The notes under the pieces are model-generated. The model made no database searches. It was not told the DNA's origin and saw only the letters and a list, made by a program, of their open reading frames with translations. From JANOAR01 sp031411235 (GTDB lineage: Bacteria > Verrucomicrobiota > Verrucomicrobiia > Verrucomicrobiales > Verrucomicrobiaceae): 13,216 nt of DNA. Numbering within the stretch: the first letter of the stretch is position 1; each line of letters starts with the position of its first letter. Made by a program: the position numbers and the translations under genes. The stretch is from the NCBI GenBank assembly GCA_031411235.1, contig JANOAR010000107.1:1-13216 (forward strand). The letters are read 5' to 3'. Below are positions 13,043 through 13,216 of this stretch, piece after piece.

Positions 13043-13216
13043 TTAGTTGGCGATCTCTGAAAGAGGCTTTGGCGTCCAGTAAAAATCAAGCTCTGCACCG
13101 TGCTTGATAATCTCGGCTATTGACACATACCCAAGCTCTGCACCGTGGCCTAGGTTAGCGAGTCCGAAGGCTTGGATTTGACCTTCACCATCTGAGTCGA
13201 TGTCGCGCTCGGTAAT
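13043..13216 (-). CDS. Unknown protein, C-terminal end (partial at right edge)
   Basis: The frame is open from base 13216 to TAA at 13043-13045, giving at least 57 residues; no start is visible, so the gene continues to the right of the window. The sequence runs ITERDIDSDGEGQ, then a helix and two copies of HGAEL 15 residues apart, then LDFYWTPKPLSEIAN. The closing 'GAELDxxWTPKPLxEI' resembles the end of a widespread small phage protein of unknown function; this is recollection only. It is the first visible gene of the minus operon, with a 39-bp gap before the next gene. Confidence 0.7.
   Translation of the reverse strand: MTERDIDSDGEGQIQAFGLANLGHGAELGYVSIAEIIKHGAELDFYWTPKPLSEIAN
13087..13147 (-). 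repeat. 16-bp direct repeat pair, 45 bp apart
   Basis: Two perfect copies of CAAGCTCTGCACCGTG (13087-13102 and 13132-13147). The spacing is 45 bp, exactly 15 codons, so each encodes HGAEL in the partial minus-strand gene. Confidence 0.85.

Noticed and set aside
1..13216. CRISPR array, tRNA or rRNA genes
   Set aside because: No regularly spaced repeats with unique spacers and no cloverleaf with a T-arm consensus were seen on reading both strands.

Overview
This window looks like the DNA replication, recombination and repair region of a tailed bacteriophage or an integrated prophage. It carries a SNF2-type helicase, a DNA methyltransferase, a DUF1351-like coiled-coil protein, a PolB-type 3'-5' exonuclease, a PIF1/RecD2-like helicase, a Toprim plus D5/SF3 primase-helicase and an ERCC4 nuclease. 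They sit in tightly packed cistrons among many small uncharacterised genes. No tRNA, rRNA, structural, lysis or integrase genes are visible. The host cannot be read directly. GC-rich coding, many starts without Shine-Dalgarno sequences and the style of the primase would fit a Gram-negative host, perhaps of the Verrucomicrobiota/PVC group, but this is a low-confidence inference.

Plus strand, 1-10869: one long co-directional run. It opens with the C-terminal end of a SNF2 helicase (cut by the window edge) and a beta-class methyltransferase coupled by an ATGA overlap. A putative OB-fold/ssDNA-binding-like protein, a small unknown protein and a coiled-coil DUF1351-like protein follow, then the exonuclease. 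These first cistrons, apart from the coupled methyltransferase, are separated by short G-poor gaps and have no Shine-Dalgarno sequence. From 4783 onward the genes overlap (mostly ATGA) and most carry a clear GGAGG-type site: two unknown proteins, the PIF1-like helicase, another unknown, a 12-cysteine zinc-ribbon-like protein, a small HTH protein, the primase-helicase and the ERCC4 nuclease.

Minus strand, 13216-10837: a converging operon of eight small genes, most coupled by ATGA overlaps. The central gene encodes a stand-alone MutS domain I, the mismatch-recognition module with its Phe-x-Glu reading motif, with no clamp, lever or ATPase domains. Three of the genes are under 60 codons, including a 49-residue protein with a CxxHxxCxxC knuckle. 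Every start in this operon is preceded by CC, mostly as RCC-ATG, and none has a Shine-Dalgarno sequence. The two operons collide tail to tail with a 33-bp coding overlap and no room for a terminator.

Together the genes supply strand opening (PIF1-like, SF3), priming (Toprim), end trimming (exonuclease), branched-DNA cutting (ERCC4), possible lesion or mismatch sensing (MutS I) and DNA modification. No DNA polymerase gene lies in the window.
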